A stretch of 16,678 bases of DNA from positions 1 to 16,678 of the forward strand of contig JAZQUI010000006.1 of the NCBI GenBank assembly GCA_045631205.1, read 5' to 3'. Below, piece by piece: positions 15,287 through 16,678 of the stretch. Every line of letters starts with the position of its first letter. Within the stretch, counting starts at the first letter, position 1. The notes beneath the pieces were generated by a model. The model had not been told where the DNA came from. It did no database searches and saw only the letters and a list, made by a program, of their open reading frames with translations. The translations under genes were made by a program, and so were the position numbers. This stretch comes from HGM04593 sp045631205 (GTDB lineage: Bacteria; Bacteroidota; Bacteroidia; Bacteroidales; Bacteroidaceae).

Positions 15287-16120
15287 ATGAAATTTATAGG
15301 TGCTCACGTGTCGGCAAGCGGTGGAGTGGAGAATGCTCCCTTGAATGCTACTGCAATAGGTGCAAATGCTTTTGCGTTGTTTACAAAGAATCAGCGTCAG
15401 TGGGTTTCGGCTCCATTGACCGAGAAAAGCATAGCGCAGTTTAAAGAGAATTGCGCAAAAGGAGGCTTTGACCCCCGTTATATATTGCCTCACGACAGTT
15501 ATCTCATTAATCTTGGCAACCCCGACGAGGAGGCTATGCAAAAGTCGCGTGCAGCATTCATCGATGAGATGAAGCGTTGCGAGCAACTTGGCTTGTGTAT
15601 GCTTAACTTCCACCCGGGCAGCCACTTGAATAAAATCTCGGTAGAGGGTTGCCTTGATGCTATTGCAGCCAATATAAACCTTGCTCTTTCTATGACAAAC
15701 GGTGTTTCTGCCATAATAGAGAATACCGCTGGACAGGGCAGTAATGTGGGTAACCGCCTGGAGGAGATACGTTATATTATTGACCGCGTGGACGACAAGA
15801 GCCGTGTGGGTGTCTGCGTGGACACCTGTCACTTTTATTCGGCAGGTTACGACATTGTAAACGACTACGAAGGTTCTTTCCGTGCTTTCGACGAGATTGT
15901 TGGTTTGCAATATTTGAAAGCCATTCACCTTAACGATACAAAAAAAGTGCTAGGTTCTCGTGTTGACAGGCACGAAAGTATTGGCCTTGGACTTCTTGGA
16001 ATGGAATTCTTCCAACGTCTTATGAAAGACCCCCGTTTCGACAATATTCCCATAATTCTTGAAACCCCTGATGAGAGTCGATGGGCAGAAGAGATTGCTT
16101 TATTGCGTAGTTTTGAGTAA
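15287..16120 (+). CDS. nfo: Endonuclease IV (AP endonuclease)
   Basis: A 277-residue endonuclease IV, which cuts DNA 5' of abasic sites in base excision repair. Counting from the ATG at 15287, all nine zinc ligands known from E. coli Nfo have counterparts: His69 (LPHDSYLINL), His109 (LNFHPGSH), Glu145 (IENTAGQGSN), Asp179 and His182 (VDTCHFYSAGYD), His214 (HLNDTKK), Asp227 and His229 (GSRVDRHESIG) and Glu259 (ILETP). Length and motif order match the family, so the enzyme should be active. An in-frame upstream ATG at 15242 lies inside the preceding terminator stem and is not used as the start here. It appears to be a single-gene unit, followed by tRNA-Ser. No terminator is obvious straight after it. 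Confidence 0.96.
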   Translation: MKFIGAHVSASGGVENAPLNATAIGANAFALFTKNQRQWVSAPLTEKSIAQFKENCAKGGFDPRYILPHDSYLINLGNPDEEAMQKSRAAFIDEMKRCEQLGLCMLNFHPGSHLNKISVEGCLDAIAANINLALSMTNGVSAIIENTAGQGSNVGNRLEEIRYIIDRVDDKSRVGVCVDTCHFYSAGYDIVNDYEGSFRAFDEIVGLQYLKAIHLNDTKKVLGSRVDRHESIGLGLLGMEFFQRLMKDPRFDNIPIILETPDESRWAEEIALLRSFE

Positions 16121-16177
16121 AAAAGAGGCTTTTGAAATATTTTTTTCAAGAAAATGAAATAATTTTTCGCAAAAGTA

Positions 16178-16208
16178 TTGTGTATATAAAAAAAACACCA
16201 TATCTTTG
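16178..16208 (+). promoter_or_regulatory. Promoter of tRNA-Ser
   Basis: TTG at 16178-16180 and an exact TATCTTTG at 16201-16208 are 20 bp apart, the best-matching Bacteroidota promoter in the window. Transcription would start near 16215, giving a precursor with a 5' leader of about 33 nt. Confidence 0.7.
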
Positions 16209-16247
16209 CACCCGTTAAACGAAACGACCGCGTTTAATTTACTTATT

Positions 16248-16332
16248 GGAGAGGTGGCAGAGTGGTCGATTGCACCGGTCTTGAAAACCGACGTACTGAA
16301 AGGTACCGGGGGTTCGAATCCCTCTCTCTCCG
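16248..16332 (+). tRNA. tRNA-Ser (anticodon UGA)
   Basis: An 85-nt class II tRNA. The acceptor stem GGAGAGG pairs with TCTCTCC (16325-16331, one G-U), the discriminator is G16332, and the anticodon loop CTTGAAA has TGA at 16282-16284. The long variable arm has a GTAC/GTAC stem around a TGAAAG loop, and the T arm has TTCGAAT between GGGGG and CCCTC. The anticodon stem has one apparent mismatch at its outer pair (C-A). CCA is not encoded; GCAAAA follows. It reads UCA and, by wobble, other UCN serine codons. Confidence 0.95.
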
Positions 16333-16333
16333 C

Positions 16334-16393
16334 AAAAAGAAAAGCAGACAGAAACTCAAATTTATTTGAAGGTTTGTCTGCTTTTTCTTTTTG
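16334..16393 (+). terminator. Intrinsic terminator after tRNA-Ser
   Basis: AAAAAGAAAAGCAGACA (16334-16350) pairs with TGTCTGCTTTTTCTTTTT (from 16375) with one extra T, giving a long stem that ends in T-rich sequence. It directly follows the tRNA. Confidence 0.85.
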
Positions 16394-16431
16394 AAAGGAT
16401 GCCCGCGGCAGCGCAAGGGATGGACGAAGTC

Positions 16432-16449
16432 AATCCCCCTCTCTCCGCA
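16432..16449 (+). repeat. Second copy of the tRNA-Ser 3' end (att-like)
   Basis: AATCCCCCTCTCTCCGCA matches the tRNA 3' segment at 16317-16334 in 17 of 18 positions, as a direct repeat 115 bp away. A partial copy of a tRNA 3' end beside the intact gene is the usual mark left by a tyrosine-recombinase element that integrates at a tRNA. A decayed tandem tRNA copy is the main alternative. Confidence 0.6.
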
Positions 16450-16451
16450 GC

Positions 16452-16494
16452 AAAGGGTGTAAATCAAGTAGTTACAAGATTTACACCCTTTTTT
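16452..16494 (+). terminator. Second strong terminator after the tRNA-like repeat
   Basis: AAAGGGTGTAAATC (16452-16465) and GATTTACACCCTTT (16478-16491) are perfect 14-bp complements with a 12-base loop, ending in a T tract to 16494. It starts three bases after the repeated tRNA end. Confidence 0.85.
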
Positions 16495-16568
16495 ACACCC
16501 CCAAAATCGAGGTAGGGTGTATTTTTTTTGAATTTTTAGGCAGGGTGGACAAAAAGTAGGATAAAATC

Positions 16569-16597
16569 TTTGTAATGGATTGATATACATATCTTTG
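16569..16597 (+). promoter_or_regulatory. Promoter-like element at the right edge, with palindrome
   Basis: TTTG (16569-16572) and an exact TATCTTTG (16590-16597) are 17 bp apart, slightly short. The -7 element lies in the perfect palindrome ATCTTTGCAAAGAT (16591-16604), which could be an operator. Transcription would run off the right edge. Confidence 0.5.
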
Positions 16598-16614
16598 CAA
16601 AGATTATCATTGAT

Positions 16615-16678
16615 ATGCTAAAAAAAATGCTTTTTTTGTGGTTCCTCCAATGTGGTCAAGAATGGCCTGAGAGGGCGA
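16615..16678 (+). CDS. Possible start of an unidentified gene, cut by the window edge
   Basis: An ATG at 16615-16617, 18 bp after the promoter-like element, opens a frame that stays open for the 21 visible codons (MLKKMLFLWFLQCGQEW...). The stretch is short, starts in an A-rich run and shows no recognisable motif. Position alone makes it a candidate first gene beyond the tRNA border. The frame may be chance. Confidence 0.25.
   Translation, partial: MLKKMLFLWFLQCGQEWPERA

Noticed and set aside
16243..16590. Minus-strand 115-codon frame containing RERDSNPRYLSVRRFSRP
   Set aside because: It runs antisense through the tRNA-Ser; this protein-like phrase is a well-known artefact of translating the complement of a tRNA-Ser.
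1..16678. CRISPR array, insertion sequence or rRNA genes
   Set aside because: I saw no regularly spaced repeats, transposase motifs or rRNA-like sequence anywhere in the window.

Overview
The window looks like chromosome of an anaerobic Bacteroidota member, most likely order Bacteroidales. Reasons: starts are not preceded by Shine-Dalgarno sequences; several genes have the Bacteroidota -7 element TAnnTTTG (TATCTTTG, TATTTTTG, TAACTTTG); and the gene set includes a secreted GH2 beta-galactosidase with an N-terminal trefoil-like extension, a DcaP-like porin, a large PiT phosphate transporter and MutS2. Intergenic DNA is AT-rich and most genes end in clear intrinsic terminators. Genus cannot be told from this sequence.

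Left block (1-6760, all minus strand): the N-terminal 663 codons of a secreted beta-galactosidase that runs off the left edge; about 400 bp of intergenic DNA; a three-gene set reading alpha/beta hydrolase, then a membrane-anchored MurF-like ligase, then a D-Ala-D-Ala ligase-family enzyme; and a decayed gene remnant with an in-frame stop.

Middle block (6831-11210): mutS2 on the plus strand, convergent with a secreted SIMPL-domain (DUF541) protein, which is followed to the right by an AraC-family regulator on the same (minus) strand.

Right block (11426-16678, plus strand): an outer-membrane porin divergent from the AraC gene, a PiT-type phosphate transporter with a cytoplasmic PhoU-like tail, endonuclease IV (nfo), and tRNA-Ser(UGA). 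After the tRNA come two strong terminators, a near-perfect 18-bp copy of the tRNA 3' end, a cluster of TACACCC/GGGTGTA heptamers and a promoter leading off the edge. This looks like the border of an integrated element or of a decayed tRNA duplication.

The best candidate for an under-described system is the hydrolase / membrane MurF-like / Ddl-like set at 2472-6111. It pairs the two enzymatic steps that make and attach a D-Ala-D-Ala dipeptide, but ties the ligase to the membrane through about five predicted transmembrane segments and adds a hydrolase. That suggests a secondary, membrane-localised cell-wall or peptide-ligation pathway; this functional reading is inference.
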